From NCBI GenBank assembly GCA_039105265.1, contig JAPFFF010000006.1, positions 2,046,001 through 2,110,000 on the forward strand: a stretch of 64,000 nt of DNA, read 5' to 3'. The notes beneath the pieces were generated by a model that saw nothing but the letters and a program-made list of their open reading frames with translations, was not told where the DNA came from and did no database searches. Source of the DNA: Tritrichomonas musculus (Eukaryota > Parabasalia > Tritrichomonadida > Tritrichomonadidae). Positions 31,011-42,735 of the stretch are shown in pieces. The translations under genes were made by a program, and so were the position numbers. The first letter of the stretch is position 1, and each line of letters begins with the position of its first letter.

Positions 31011-31838
31011 TTTATTTATTTGTTTATTTGGGTCTGAAAATTTAAAAAAAAAAAAATTGAATATTAATTGAAAAAAATTGAATGGAATTCAATTGAAATG
31101 GGATTATTTTGTATCAATTTCAATGTAAATGTTTTTTTTAAAGATTTATCAAATTAATTTCATGTCACTGTTTTACATTGATACTTTTGATGATTTTATG
31201 ATTAATTATATCAAAGTCTATAGGTTTATATTCATGAAGAATATAAAATAAATATATAATATTATTATAAAAAATATTTTTAATTATATATATTATTTTC
31301 AAGCTTACTGTTGGTGTAAATTCATTTTTAGTGGAGTTATTTTAAAATATTGGTTATAGAAATAATAAACAATATTTCATAAAAAATATTTTGGTAATAT
31401 CTTGAAAATACTATAATATTGCATGCATTGAATAATTTAACTAGTTATATATTGGAAATATATATTATTTTATATAAAACATATTTTTATATTTAATAAT
31501 TTAATAATAATATCATTAAAACGATAGTCTCCAAATAAATGCCCAAATGATTTGCATAAAACAGCATTACTTTATCTATAAATCCTAATAAAATAAGTCC
31601 CATTACAATTTTTTTTGCATTACTTTCAACTTCTTAAATTATTCAAAACTTAACAATTTTTCAAAAAAAAAAAAAAAAATCATTTGTTACACAAATAAAA
31701 ACTTAATATCATTTTGCATTACTAATAACAAATTGTTGCTGATCAGTTGTACAAAATAATAATGGTTTAAAACTCCAAAAATACAAATAAAATGATAACG
31801 AATTTTTAATAAAAAAAAAAAAAATAAAATAAAAAAAT
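31011..31838. other. Intergenic, nothing identified
   Basis: About 830 A+T-rich bases between valyl-tRNA synthetase and the upstream 1714-residue gene, both on the minus strand. It contains poly-A/T runs only. Confidence 0.5.
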
Positions 31839-34800
31839 TTATTGGAACACATCAAAAGCGTCTCTTGCCTGGTCTTGATTTCCATCAACTTCTTCATCGT
31901 CATTATTTCCAGCTCCTTCATCGATATCCACCTCATCCTGGGCATCTTCAGCGTCGACTGCATCTTCAGAAAATTGCTGGAGCAGCATTTCATCCTCCTG
32001 TTCGAAGTCGTCAGCATCCACTTCCTCAGTTTTTGCCGCCATTCCATTTGCCTTTCTCATCGGCATCACCATCTTATTGAGCATCAACTGCTGCTTCTGA
32101 AGGGGAGCTTCGCCGGATTCACGAAGAACTTCCTGTGTATCAACAGGATACGGCACGGCCTGATTATTTTTGCAGAAAATTCCGAGATTTGACAAAATTT
32201 CAACAAGTTGCTGATCATTAGACAAGTCCTTCTCTTCGGGCATGTGGCTCAGAACGTCGGGTGCCAGCAACTGTGCCAAATGGTATGCACGTTGTAAAGA
32301 CACATTCAATTTTGATTGTGATTCGAATAAACTTTTTGAAAGCTCAATTGTGTGCTTGACGGTGAATGATGACCTCAGCTTATAATAAATGTTCTCAATT
32401 GATGAAGGGACGTTAATTACAAGCTCGTCGTGATTTGTGACAATTTTTATAAAACATGATAAAGAACCTTCTTTTTTATCTTCTTTGTATAGATTGACCA
32501 TTTCTTCAATGTTTTCATCTCCGAAAATAGAACTGTAAGACACCAGCTTGAAGAAAATGTCACGGCCAACAGCTGGTCTGTTTATGTTCAAACTTTTAAC
32601 AAGCTTACGACAAAACTCGCTAACTTTTATCATTTCTTCTTGTTGCTTGAATTCGTTGAATGGTTTTTCAATGGTTTCGATGATTGTCAAATATGTCTCT
32701 TCCAACTTTTTGAATGCTTCTGGATATGGTGAATTTTGATTCATTTGTAAATTGGCCTTCAAAATTCTAAAGGAATGCTTCTTGATCTTCTCAAGTGTCT
32801 CGCAATAAATGTCGAAGATTCCTTCGATTTCGTTCGAGTTCTTCATCGTGAAGGATGTCGCATATCGAATGAGCGCAGAGTTGTCTTCGCTCGCCTCCAT
32901 GTCTTTGAGGCCCTTCTTGATGTAGGGCGATATTATGCGCTGTATCTCTGTGCTGACATCGAGCTCGTTCAAAACGGTGACCGTTAATTCGTAAATGTGC
33001 GACTTTTTCGATTTGAGACCAGATAGAATCACTTTTTCAATGACACCGTAATAGAGGTCGCCAATCTCTTTTGGTATCTGCAGCTTGGGGCCCTGCTTGA
33101 TGATGAAATGGGTGGGAAGGGCCTGGCTGTCCGCAAGGTCTCTTAGTGCCGGAAGCTGGTTCATTTTTTCAATGGATGTTTGTTCGCTGATCAGGAGGCA
33201 GAAAAAGGCGGTGATCTCATCGGGGCACTTCTCGTGGGCGCTCGTGATGACGTCCATTATTTCGGCGAGCGGAACGGGCTTGCCTGAGGTGAAGTTCATG
33301 ATGGCATAATAGACAGCATTGGCGCATGACGACCGTTTAACAGTCAAACTTTTTGAGGTGATCTTTTTCAGGTACTCCAGGTTGGTGCCCGGAATTGGAT
33401 AACCGACGAATAACGGGTGGATGGCCATCGATGACAGGGCGACGTGGAACTCATCCAAAATTGGGCGGTTATTGGTGGTCACTTCATTAATGAGACCGTT
33501 TATTAATGACTTGTTCTGGGAAAGGCTGGTCCTGCGAAGTAGGTACTCAGAAAAAGTTGCAGCGTTGATGCTGAATAAACTGCAGTTCATGCTGACTAAG
33601 ATTTGTTCGAGATTTCCACTTTTCAATATGTTCTCAAAAAGTTTCATTTCTCGATTATTGTTAACTTTTTCACTGACAACTTTTTCACTAAGTTTTGTCA
33701 ATTTTTCAAGGTTATTTAATTGACCTAAATTTGACCCTGCCAAATTGCTCACAATAAGCATGAATTTGTAAACGTCTTCAGTCGTTGCAAGACGGTTTTT
33801 ATACAATTTTTTATCGTCCATTTTATTTGACACAAAATCGTCAATTAAAAGGTCAAATAGTTTTGTTAACATTGAATAAGATTCTGAGCTACTTCCACTT
33901 TTTCTGATGGCATTGAAATTTTTGAGAAGAACCAAACTGTCAAATTCTTTACTGAAATCGTTTGCGTCACTTTTATTCAATGCGTCAATCAGTTGTGTGA
34001 AAGCCTTGTGAATATTCTTTCGATATTTGGCCGGACCTGCTGTTTCACTTTTTGAGTGGTTTCTATGAATTGTTTGATCAATTGTGAACTCATCATCTAT
34101 CGTCCGGTCGCCAAGCATCCGGCTGTTCGCGTAGAACTTCTCTATCTGCTCCTTCAGCTTGTCATTGATGCCGTTCGTGTCGCGGTAGATGTTGTACTTG
34201 TAGCTGTCGACTCGCTCCTTGTAGAGGAGGAGGTTGAAGATGCTCCGCGCGTCTCTGTGCTTCCTAAATTTGACAAAAATGTCAAAACCGTCAAATCTAG
34301 GAGCTGGCAAGTTTTGCTGCTTGAGGAAGTCTTCTTCATTCAGGAAGCGTGCAATGTAGGCCTTCTTGATTATTTCATAGCATTCATCGTTGTAGATTGA
34401 ATTTTCGCCTCGATTTATTTCATTCAAAAAGTGGAAAAATGAATGTGAGTAAAGTACGTTAATTTCATAGTGCGACTGTTCAGAATATTCTTTCTCATCG
34501 GTGTCAACAGTGGGCTGGTCAAGCGTGAAGTAGTACTGAAAAGTGTCACTTCCTTCACCTGGCAGTTTCTTCAGAAATTCTTGAATTTGAATCAACGTTT
34601 TTGTCAGATTTGTATTGAACATTTTCGGTGAATAATTCGAAAATTCTTCACCAACAAATCTGGCAAGCTCTAGAAAAACAAATTGGGAAACTTGAAATTT
34701 TGGAAAAGTTAGATCGGTATGGTCAATTTGAGGCGAATTCATTTCAATAGATAATGGATATTCAGTTAAGAGGGGATTGCAAACAGCCAATATAATTCTA

Positions 34801-36983
34801 TTCTGGTTTTCAAAACGATTCTTGATGTAATTGAAGTACTTTTTCTTACTGACGAAGAATTCATCTATAGTGTCTACATCAGTATATATTGAAAAATCTT
34901 TGACAGCATTGGATTTGATCAATTGAAGAATTAATCGGGTCGATATTGCATATTGTTGATCGATATTTATGCTATTTATGAAAGAACTATCAATGTCATC
35001 ATCATATTCTAATTCGACATGTGACCGTGAAATGGTCTCTGATAGGATATGGTGGTATGAATGGGAATTAAATGGTTCAATGAACTTTTTGATATAATTT
35101 TCAACAAATTTTGGATCAATTTCACTACCAACTATTACTGCAACTGGCATCAAAAAGGTTTTAGAAGCAATTTTGATACGAATATCAATGTATTTCGCAT
35201 TCTTTTTCAATGAAACTAGCTCAGAAAAACGATAATAAGCATCAATCGCGGCTTTTTTTAATTCAATGTCTTTTTTAACAATAGACTCAATCAAAATTTT
35301 ACGGACAAATTGATAATATGAAATATATCCTTGGGTGAAAATTGTTTTATCTTGGTTTTCCCAAAATTTTAGAGTGTGTAAAAATATTTCAACAAGATTC
35401 ATTTTACTGTTTTCATATTCACGAAATCCATACTTATCTACTGTGCTTCGTTTGTATCTTGGAAGTATTAATTTAGCATCTTCTACATTTTTCATATAAT
35501 ATATTAATTTTACAAGCGTAGTTGGATTATTAGATGTTATAATATGAGTGAATTTGGTATCATCAACTGGATGACGAATAATTCCTAAGATAAGTTTGTT
35601 CCTCATGTCATCATCCAGAAAATCAAGTGGAGTATGAACGCTTTCATTAGCTTTTTCAACTAAATATGAAACATTAGTGCTTTCTACCTGTTTCTTTGTT
35701 AAAGAATTCAATAAATAAAGACATATCTCTGGATAAGTTGTAACATCAACATTTAAAGTCGATTTTTTGGCAAATATCTTAGAAATAACTGTTTTGATAA
35801 ATAAAATGCATTCTTCATATCTTGGGAAAAAGCAATTGGAATCAGCAACTGCTGGTGATAGCAATCGACAGCAGTAAGAAAAGTTTTCTGATGATTTTTT
35901 TTCAATCAAATTACGAACAGTTACTTCAATTGTGGTTTTGAATAGTTTTTTGTAAACTTTATCATCAAGTTCTCGTATATATTTTAACATTGGAATATTA
36001 AGAAAGAAAAGTGATGCAATTTCATCATTAAAGTTATCCTTGTTATCTTCAACTGCTTTTTTAAAGACTTTATAGTAATAATTTCGTGTTATAACTTTTG
36101 TTTCTTCAAGAACTTTCGAATTACTTAATAGTGATTCATTTCCAGTTCCAAGTAATATAGGAAGTTTTGCTGTGGGTCTAAAATATTTGGAATAATAAAA
36201 TTCATCAAAAATGCTTTTTAATTGACTGATTATTTCTAAATCATTTTTGTAATCCCAGTATGGGTTTTCCAAACCACGAATAATTAAATTATAAATTGGA
36301 TTTATAATATGATTGATTAAACTTGAGTCAGGTTTGATATTATCATTATTTTCGATATACATAAATGATTCTCGAAAAGATTGTATAACTTCTTTAAAAA
36401 CTTCCCTTCTTCCTAAAGGAAAAGTATTGCTTTCAACAATAATGTATGTGAAAATCTGCTTTAATGTATCGTTCTCTTTTAAATTTTTATAATTATAGTT
36501 ATTTTTTGAATTTCCCGAAAGAGCTTGTAATATATATAAAAAGAATTCTTGTTTGTTTGGGCCAAAATGAAATTCATCAAAAGGAATTCGGCAATCTATG
36601 ATTATTTTTAATACGTTAATAGGTAAACATTTTACGATTGATGAACGACGTAAATGTCCTCCATGTCCATATACATCTTTCATTAAATTAAGCGCGATGT
36701 TGGTAAATTTTGTATCAGAATCGCATAAGGATTCCATTCGATCCAATATGTTATTAGCAAAATCTTCTGATGAATAATCAATAAGAGTGAGAATTTGATC
36801 TTCAGTCATAGATTTTAAAACTTCTTTTGATTCATCTGTTTGGAAATATCGGAAAAGCAAATCGTTTTTAGTAATATTAATTGATGCGAGTTCAATTAAA
36901 GCCTGCCAATCTTTTCTATATATAATTTTGTGTAAATAATCAGAATCTCTAGCGGTAAAATAAATTTTTTGGGTATTTGACAT
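31839..36983 (-). CDS. Large helical protein with acidic C-terminus, function unknown
   Basis: 1714 residues in one frame with an ATG start; candidate initiators TCACCT/TCATTG lie 25-35 bases upstream. The product is almost wholly predicted helix, without transmembrane segments, zinc motifs or an enzyme signature I recognise. Many hydrophobic-helix pairs suggest an alpha-solenoid. The last 70 residues are very acidic (EDEMLLQQFSEDAVDAEDAQ and onward) with a short end DAFDVFQ. Such tails are common in nuclear or chromatin-linked scaffold proteins, but that is only a suggestion. The C-terminal half is visibly richer in G+C at synonymous sites than the N-terminal half. Plus-strand frames inside it are shadows. 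Confidence 0.85.
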   Translation of the reverse strand: MSNTQKIYFTARDSDYLHKIIYRKDWQALIELASINITKNDLLFRYFQTDESKEVLKSMTEDQILTLIDYSSEDFANNILDRMESLCDSDTKFTNIALNLMKDVYGHGGHLRRSSIVKCLPINVLKIIIDCRIPFDEFHFGPNKQEFFLYILQALSGNSKNNYNYKNLKENDTLKQIFTYIIVESNTFPLGRREVFKEVIQSFRESFMYIENNDNIKPDSSLINHIINPIYNLIIRGLENPYWDYKNDLEIISQLKSIFDEFYYSKYFRPTAKLPILLGTGNESLLSNSKVLEETKVITRNYYYKVFKKAVEDNKDNFNDEIASLFFLNIPMLKYIRELDDKVYKKLFKTTIEVTVRNLIEKKSSENFSYCCRLLSPAVADSNCFFPRYEECILFIKTVISKIFAKKSTLNVDVTTYPEICLYLLNSLTKKQVESTNVSYLVEKANESVHTPLDFLDDDMRNKLILGIIRHPVDDTKFTHIITSNNPTTLVKLIYYMKNVEDAKLILPRYKRSTVDKYGFREYENSKMNLVEIFLHTLKFWENQDKTIFTQGYISYYQFVRKILIESIVKKDIELKKAAIDAYYRFSELVSLKKNAKYIDIRIKIASKTFLMPVAVIVGSEIDPKFVENYIKKFIEPFNSHSYHHILSETISRSHVELEYDDDIDSSFINSINIDQQYAISTRLILQLIKSNAVKDFSIYTDVDTIDEFFVSKKKYFNYIKNRFENQNRIILAVCNPLLTEYPLSIEMNSPQIDHTDLTFPKFQVSQFVFLELARFVGEEFSNYSPKMFNTNLTKTLIQIQEFLKKLPGEGSDTFQYYFTLDQPTVDTDEKEYSEQSHYEINVLYSHSFFHFLNEINRGENSIYNDECYEIIKKAYIARFLNEEDFLKQQNLPAPRFDGFDIFVKFRKHRDARSIFNLLLYKERVDSYKYNIYRDTNGINDKLKEQIEKFYANSRMLGDRTIDDEFTIDQTIHRNHSKSETAGPAKYRKNIHKAFTQLIDALNKSDANDFSKEFDSLVLLKNFNAIRKSGSSSESYSMLTKLFDLLIDDFVSNKMDDKKLYKNRLATTEDVYKFMLIVSNLAGSNLGQLNNLEKLTKLSEKVVSEKVNNNREMKLFENILKSGNLEQILVSMNCSLFSINAATFSEYLLRRTSLSQNKSLINGLINEVTTNNRPILDEFHVALSSMAIHPLFVGYPIPGTNLEYLKKITSKSLTVKRSSCANAVYYAIMNFTSGKPVPLAEIMDVITSAHEKCPDEITAFFCLLISEQTSIEKMNQLPALRDLADSQALPTHFIIKQGPKLQIPKEIGDLYYGVIEKVILSGLKSKKSHIYELTVTVLNELDVSTEIQRIISPYIKKGLKDMEASEDNSALIRYATSFTMKNSNEIEGIFDIYCETLEKIKKHSFRILKANLQMNQNSPYPEAFKKLEETYLTIIETIEKPFNEFKQQEEMIKVSEFCRKLVKSLNINRPAVGRDIFFKLVSYSSIFGDENIEEMVNLYKEDKKEGSLSCFIKIVTNHDELVINVPSSIENIYYKLRSSFTVKHTIELSKSLFESQSKLNVSLQRAYHLAQLLAPDVLSHMPEEKDLSNDQQLVEILSNLGIFCKNNQAVPYPVDTQEVLRESGEAPLQKQQLMLNKMVMPMRKANGMAAKTEEVDADDFEQEDEMLLQQFSEDAVDAEDAQDEVDIDEGAGNNDDEEVDGNQDQARDAFDVFQ

Positions 36984-37262
36984 GCCTTTTGTATTTCTTT
37001 TGATATCAATGAGGTGAATAATATTTTGAGAGGATGTTGTGGTATTTTAACGAACATTGAATTTATTCAATTATGATTGGAGAATTCTCAATTATCACAA
37101 AAAATTGAGAAGTTATGAATAAATAAACGTATTTTTTTATATAAAATAAATTTTGAAAAAAAAAAAGGCATATGCATTAGTAATCCAAAACAATCTAATA
37201 AAGTTCTTACAGTAATTATAAACATTGCCCAAAATTTTGTTTCAATTGAAGTTGATTTTGAA

Positions 37263-37721
37263 TAGGCTTGTTATTTTCAGATTCTCGAGATCAATTATTG
37301 ATTTACTTTCTGATATCGATAGATAAATATAAACTGATACTCGAGATCGATTTCTGATATCGAAAGTTTTAACTTAGCTTTTGATATCAGATATTTCAAA
37401 TTTATTTTATTAAAAATTTATGATCGCAATTTAGCCTCAAATATCTCATGAAAAAGAAAATTTTTTGCATTTTAATCTTAAAATAAACATTAATATATTC
37501 TGTTATTTATATTTTTATATTTTAAAATCCATAATACCAATTATATAAAAAGATAAATATGTTTGAGGTCTCGAGATCGTAGTAATTGATTGATATTTTA
37601 CATTTTTTTTATATAACATTTCCTATCTGATATTCTCAATATCAGATTTTTAAACTGATAATAGAGTATTGGATGTAAAAAAAGTGAGTTTTTGAGGTCG
37701 ATTTTCAAAATAAAAAACCTA
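37263..37721. mobile_element. hAT-like MITE (copy B), reverse orientation to copy A
   Basis: 459 bp. Its left end TAGGCTTGTTATTTTCAG matches the inverted right end of the element at 7598-8764. Its right end (ATTTTCAAAATAAAAAACCTA) matches the inverted left end. The same CTCGAGATC and GATATC words recur. No clear target duplication remains (ATTTTGAA versus ATACAGAA), so it is older. It is uninterrupted and shows the family's full length. Confidence 0.8.
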
Positions 37722-37760
37722 ATACAGAAGAGTTTTATTATTAGATTTCTTGTTGTTTTG

Positions 37761-38920
37761 ATGACCACCAAAAAGAATAAGAAATCAAGCAAGAACCAGA
37801 AATCATCGAGGTCAGAGTCCACCACAGAATCAGATGAGTCTTCTGAGTTCATTTCTGAATGCTTATTAGATTATCGGATTCAGCAATCTGATCCATATTA
37901 CTCAGATGATACAAGCCATATGGTGTCCAGGAATCAGGTTGAATCCAATCGTCAATGTTTCTCTCTTAACCGATTGGATTGGATTAAGAGCCCAGATTCT
38001 TCCTACTTCATTGCAAAAGCGATGTGGGAGGGGTGAATTGGACTGTACCATCAACTGGGTTTTGTCGAAAATCCACATTCTCGAAATAAACAATGAGGAA
38101 TTCGACCTATTTGAACCGTTATCCCCTCATGTTGACCTGTCCAGAAGTTCTCCAATTGGTTAACAAATTCTAAGAAAAGAAGAAATACTCATTATTAATA
38201 TATAATGATTTAAATATATGAGAAATTATCTAAAATAAAATAAGAAATGTGTGATTATAAGATGGAAGAGAAAAAAATTTAGATTTGATATTTGATATTC
38301 AAAAATTCGCAAAACATCTCAGAAAGGGGAAAGAATGGTGCAATGTGAAAGAAAGCAACGATTTTGAGTCGTGTCTTTTTTGTGGTCTTGTGGTGAATCC
38401 ACTTTCATCCATATTTACAACAAGAGAAAAACATTCAATTTTCCTTAAAGCTACAATGACGTGATTCTCTAGAATACACTTTCATCTCTTTCAAAACATC
38501 AGAATATCATTACTTAAATAAGTAAAACCAATTCCTATTCTGAATCACTATTTGGCCTTTCGTTATTTTGATCAAAGTTTCTAGCCTCTGTTTTGCATTT
38601 CGCGGCCTAATACAATTGTACGAAGAAAGAGACGCATCGAATATTTCAATCGTTGGGGCAGTTTCAATAGATGGAATAACTCTAAAACCAATGCTACTCT
38701 CAGTGAACAAAAGACTCCCAATTGATATTCAGGGAGATTTTTTAGACAATTTCGTTTGAATGGTTTCAGACACCAAAAGGATACATGACGTATGATTCTA
38801 TTATTTCGCGATTCCAAAACATATTAATTCCTTATGTTTCACAAAAATAAAATTGGAATTGTAAACTGAAGATCTTTATATTAATAATTATCAATGGCCT
38901 AAAAGGTCATTTAAAGATGA
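37761..38920 (+). pseudogene. Relic of a DDE (pogo/Tc1-like) transposase
   Basis: Open pieces in different frames: 37761-38036 (Lys/Ser-rich start MTTKKNKKSSKNQKSS), 37906-38163, then about 38568-38759 with SIVGAVSIDGITLKPMLLSV. That last piece resembles the DDE-core strand with its DG and KP of pogo/Tc1-type transposases. After the stop, an overlapping frame reads on as GYMTYDSIISRFQNILIPYV, also typical. Multiple stops and frameshifts make it non-functional. The family is inferred from these fragments only. Confidence 0.55.
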
Positions 38921-39154
38921 ACTCAATAGAAACCAAAATTTAATCTTTTACTTCTCCATTGAAGCGAGTCCTTGTTGCTATATCCCAACTTTTTATACGT
39001 TAATGAGTTAATCATTAACATAGGAAGAGATGCTGATATTAGAAAGAATTAACTTTGTATTAATTAAGTTGTGAATAGCTTCAATGTTTGAAGAATTGAT
39101 CCATATTTTGAATGACACGATGGACATCATCCTGACGAAATCACTAATGTTGAA

Positions 39155-41101
39155 TCACTTCATAGATTTCAAACATTTGGCGATAAATGTTCTTGGATCA
39201 TTGAAGACGAATTTTGAAGGTTCTGTTTCAAAAAGTAACCTTTTGTTTATATAATCAATGCAATCTTCTTTTTTACGATGCGTATATTTTTGGATCATTT
39301 TTGAGGCATATTTTCTAATTCGAGAATAATAATCATCATTAATTATTACTTTTTCAGATTTTACAAAATTATATTCAACGATCAGTTCACCATGATTTGC
39401 ATTACTGACCATTAAATTTGGTTCTTCGATGTCAGGAAATTGGACGCCCATATAATGCAAATGCGAGCATGGCAAAGGTTCTTGTATCATTGAAGATAAG
39501 AGAGTACATTCACCACAATTGCAAGTATGCGTTCTAATATCCGTTTTATATTATTGAATCATTCTTTCCATAATTTGATTTGGTGTATGTGAACAAATAT
39601 TTTTCGTTTTACTTTTGTATCTTAAGTAGTTATGTTTAAAGTGAGATTCAAACTTTTGTTTTTTTTTTTTTCATGATTGAGTGAATGATATGTTCAACCG
39701 ATGGCCACATTGAATTCCTACGTGGAATGTTAGAATTCATGTGGCCATTGGTTGATTCCAATTGGTTTGTGCAGGAAAGCATGCGAAACTTTGAGCGATG
39801 CAGCATTGATACTTGTTTCCATCGTTGTAAATCCTCAATTTCAATTTTTTCATTAAAACAAAGACCAATTTTATGAAGTATATTTTTTAATTGTTTTATT
39901 TTTTTTTCATCAGAAATCTCTTTCCACTTTTAGCTATAAAGTTCACATAATTCATTAAAATCATATTCATTCGTACATGAAACTAAATTTCTAATTTGCT
40001 GTGAAAACGGTGTTTTCTTTAAGCTAACAAGCAAAGGCCTTAAACAGAATATGTGTTCAAGACCAAGATCTTTTATTGCACTTTTTAATGGTGATCCTTG
40101 ATCTGACATTGCAACTGAAATAAAATTTTGAATTGGAAAGCCGAATGCATTTTGAAAAATATTAAAAAAGTCTTTATATATTGCAGAGTCCTCAACAAGA
40201 CTAAAAGTAAACCCAATGGGCAAACTAACGTTTTGAATAGCCAATGTAGGAATGATACAAACATAATGTTGAAGTAGATTCCAAGTCGTATCCAAAATAA
40301 TCCCAGAAGCAGCTCCTCTACGTAAAAGGGAGCTTGCCCAAGGAGTTATATAAGTACCTCCTGTAATGAAGTATTCTTTTCCTTCAACATTTAATTTATC
40401 TAAAATTTTATTTGTGTCATTAAAATCAGTTAAATTTAATAATAAGTATCCTTCATTTGTTTTACATAACCTTTCGAATGTAAATTGCATGTAGAATCTT
40501 TCTGATTTAAATGTTTCAATGTAGTCATAAATCTGCAATGTTTCTATATTTTTTTCTTCAATTTTCATGTTTACAAACGAAGAACAAAAAGAATTAAATA
40601 AAGTAGAAAAGTCTTTCTGTGGATAATAAATTAAAGGAGTATCTTTTAATAGTACAAGTGAACTATCAGTTAATTCTAACTTCAAACTTTTTTTCACCCA
40701 TTTTTCTTTATAATTTTCGTCTTCCCATTTATCAAATACTGCTTTACTTGCTCTGATTTAAATGTTTTTTTTTATATCAAATAGAAAGTATTTCTTTTTC
40801 TTTGTCAAAAATTCGTCATCTGAAGTATTTTTATTTGATTAAAATTTTAAAAAAAATAATGTTCATTATTTGTATTAAACTGACATCGGCATCCATTGCT
40901 CGGATCTAACTTATAATCTTGTAATTGGTTGACGAAAACCGAAAGCATACGGAAATCCAATTCAGAATTGTCTGGTTGAATTTCTACAATAATTGCTGCA
41001 TTAAATCTTGAGTTTAACATTGGAGTGGATACAATATTTATAAAACCATTTGCATCAACGATATTAAGAACTTTGTTTAAAGCATTTTCATCTTCATCCA
41101 T
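39155..41101 (-). pseudogene. Degenerate MULE (Mutator-like) transposase
   Basis: Read on the minus strand it starts at the ATG at 41101 (84 codons to a stop near 40850). Coding resumes in another frame just downstream (VFDKWEDENYKEKW leading into the 255-codon piece 40697-39930) and again at 39490-39155. The main piece carries a MULE-type core: GIILDTTW with the first Asp, IGFTFSLVEDSAIYKDFF, and AMSDQGSPLKSAI with the second Asp. The third piece has Tyr/Lys-rich C-terminal sequence. The 255-codon frame begins at GTG and has no ATG, and a hairpin insertion-like segment separates pieces two and three. The gene is broken. Confidence 0.7.
39694..39755. other. Inverted repeat (23-24-bp arms) inside the MULE relic
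   Basis: TCAACCGATGGCCACATTG and its near-perfect inverse CATGTGGCCATTGGTTGA, each with GAATTC at the inner end, around a 15-base loop. It may be a very small insertion or part of the gene's decay. Confidence 0.6.
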
Positions 41102-41155
41102 AATAAGAAGTGAAATGAAGAGGAAATGTTTTAATCAATTAAATACAAAGAAAAA

Positions 41156-41202
41156 AACGTATCAGATACGTTATGTAATAAGAAAAACGTATAGTATACG
41201 TT
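41156..41202. other. Two tandem 17-bp palindromes
   Basis: AACGTATCAGATACGTT (41156-41172) and AACGTATAGTATACGTT (41186-41202), spaced 30 bp start to start, about 55 bp upstream of the first MULE piece. They could be paired binding sites of a promoter or transposon end. Confidence 0.6.
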
Positions 41203-41240
41203 ATATAAAAAAGGAAATGTGATATGAGTTGTAAAGATCT

Positions 41241-41354
41241 TGTTAACTCGATGTTGTTTGCATCTGTTTTGATTCTCTTCATGAGTAAAATTTTTCCAAA
41301 TGAAATCAGCTTGATTCAAAAAGTTAATATAAAATGAACTTCAGAGCACTTATT
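41241..41354. repeat. 114-bp direct repeat, copy 1
   Basis: Identical, as far as I can see, to 49674-49787 in the same orientation. It begins TGTTAACTCGATG and ends GAGCACTTATT. The flanks differ at once outside it. Confidence 0.95.
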
Positions 41355-42320
41355 TTTGATACAAAGTATCTTGTTAACTAAGCATTTTCATTTGTCTCTA
41401 ACGTAGAATCATGAAATCAACTTTTGTCTCGAAATTTGTCTCATACTCAAAAAGCGGGAGTTAAAAATATGAAAGAAATTTGCTTAAGGGGGGAGTCTCA
41501 CATGTTTAAAGCTCACTATATAAACAAAATTAAAATGTAAGATTTTGAGATTGTTGTTATAATCGTGAATAGAACATGAAATGCTGACTTTTAATATTAT
41601 TTTAAAGCAGCTCTAACTAATAAATATGATAATATTTAATTTCATTATTTAATCTTAAATTTTACTTTTTGGTTATTCATTTAAACAATATATTTATATT
41701 TAATAATTAATATTATTAAAAATGATTTTTTTATTAAGATATTTCAATTTTATGTATATTCTGAAAAGTATTCAAATTTTTTCATATCCCTTAGTTAACC
41801 AGAAACCGAATACATTTGATAACTATATTAGCCTCATTATAACGAAATATTACATTGAAACCTAAAAGCTAAATTGATTCAAAAAACTGATAGATCTTAT
41901 TCAACACTTGCTTTCAACTATTAGTGAAACAATTACAATCAGTACTAATTATTTGCTTACATTTAAAAAGTAAATCGATAAATATTTTTTATATCATTTC
42001 TTTTTTGAAGAAGATATTTCTATCTCATTACGTAATTTTATATCAATTAGCATTTAGTAATTAATTTTCTAAAGTCGAAATTTAATTTTTTTAAAAAAAA
42101 CTATTTGAAAAATATGAAATTCTATCAAATAATAATATTAAAAATTATTAAATATTTTATATACCATCATGGTATAAAGATTACTCTAATTTTTTATTAT
42201 CAAAAAACTTATATGAAACACAAAAATATATATATATTTGATCATTTTTTCTGAAAATGCTGATTTGTTGAACTTTTTTTTTTCATTTTTTTGCTGTTAT
42301 GAGATAATGAAAAAAGAACT

Positions 42321-42500
42321 GGCATCTTTGATCGGTTTTACTTAAAATTATTTTTAGTTGTCTTGTTTTTTATTGAAAATATGGCATCTTTGATCGTTTG
42401 TTATTGAAAATTATTTTTAGTTGTCTTGTTTTTTATTGAAAATATGGCATCTTTGATCGTTTATTACTGAAAATTAATGCAATGATAATTTCTAGTCATT
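42321..42500. repeat. 63-bp tandem repeat, nearly three copies
   Basis: GGCATCTTTGATCG recurs at 42321, 42383 and 42446, each followed by a similar T-rich tail (TTAGTTGTCTTGTTTTTTAT). It lies downstream of the Kolobok-like transposase. Confidence 0.85.
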
Positions 42501-42735
42501 TCATAATTTTTATGGCTTACCAAACAAATTTGTTAAATAAAATCTTTTGTATTTCTTGTAATATTAAAATATAATGAAAAAATGAATTTTTTTTAATCTT
42601 ATATGTAAAAAATATTAGAATAAAAAAAGAAAAATATAAAAGAAAGATTATATAAAACCAAAATACCTTTTATTTAAAGGTGTAAAGTCTGAAGGTAGAG
42701 ATACTAATTAAGTTTTTGAGATTAAGATAATATTA

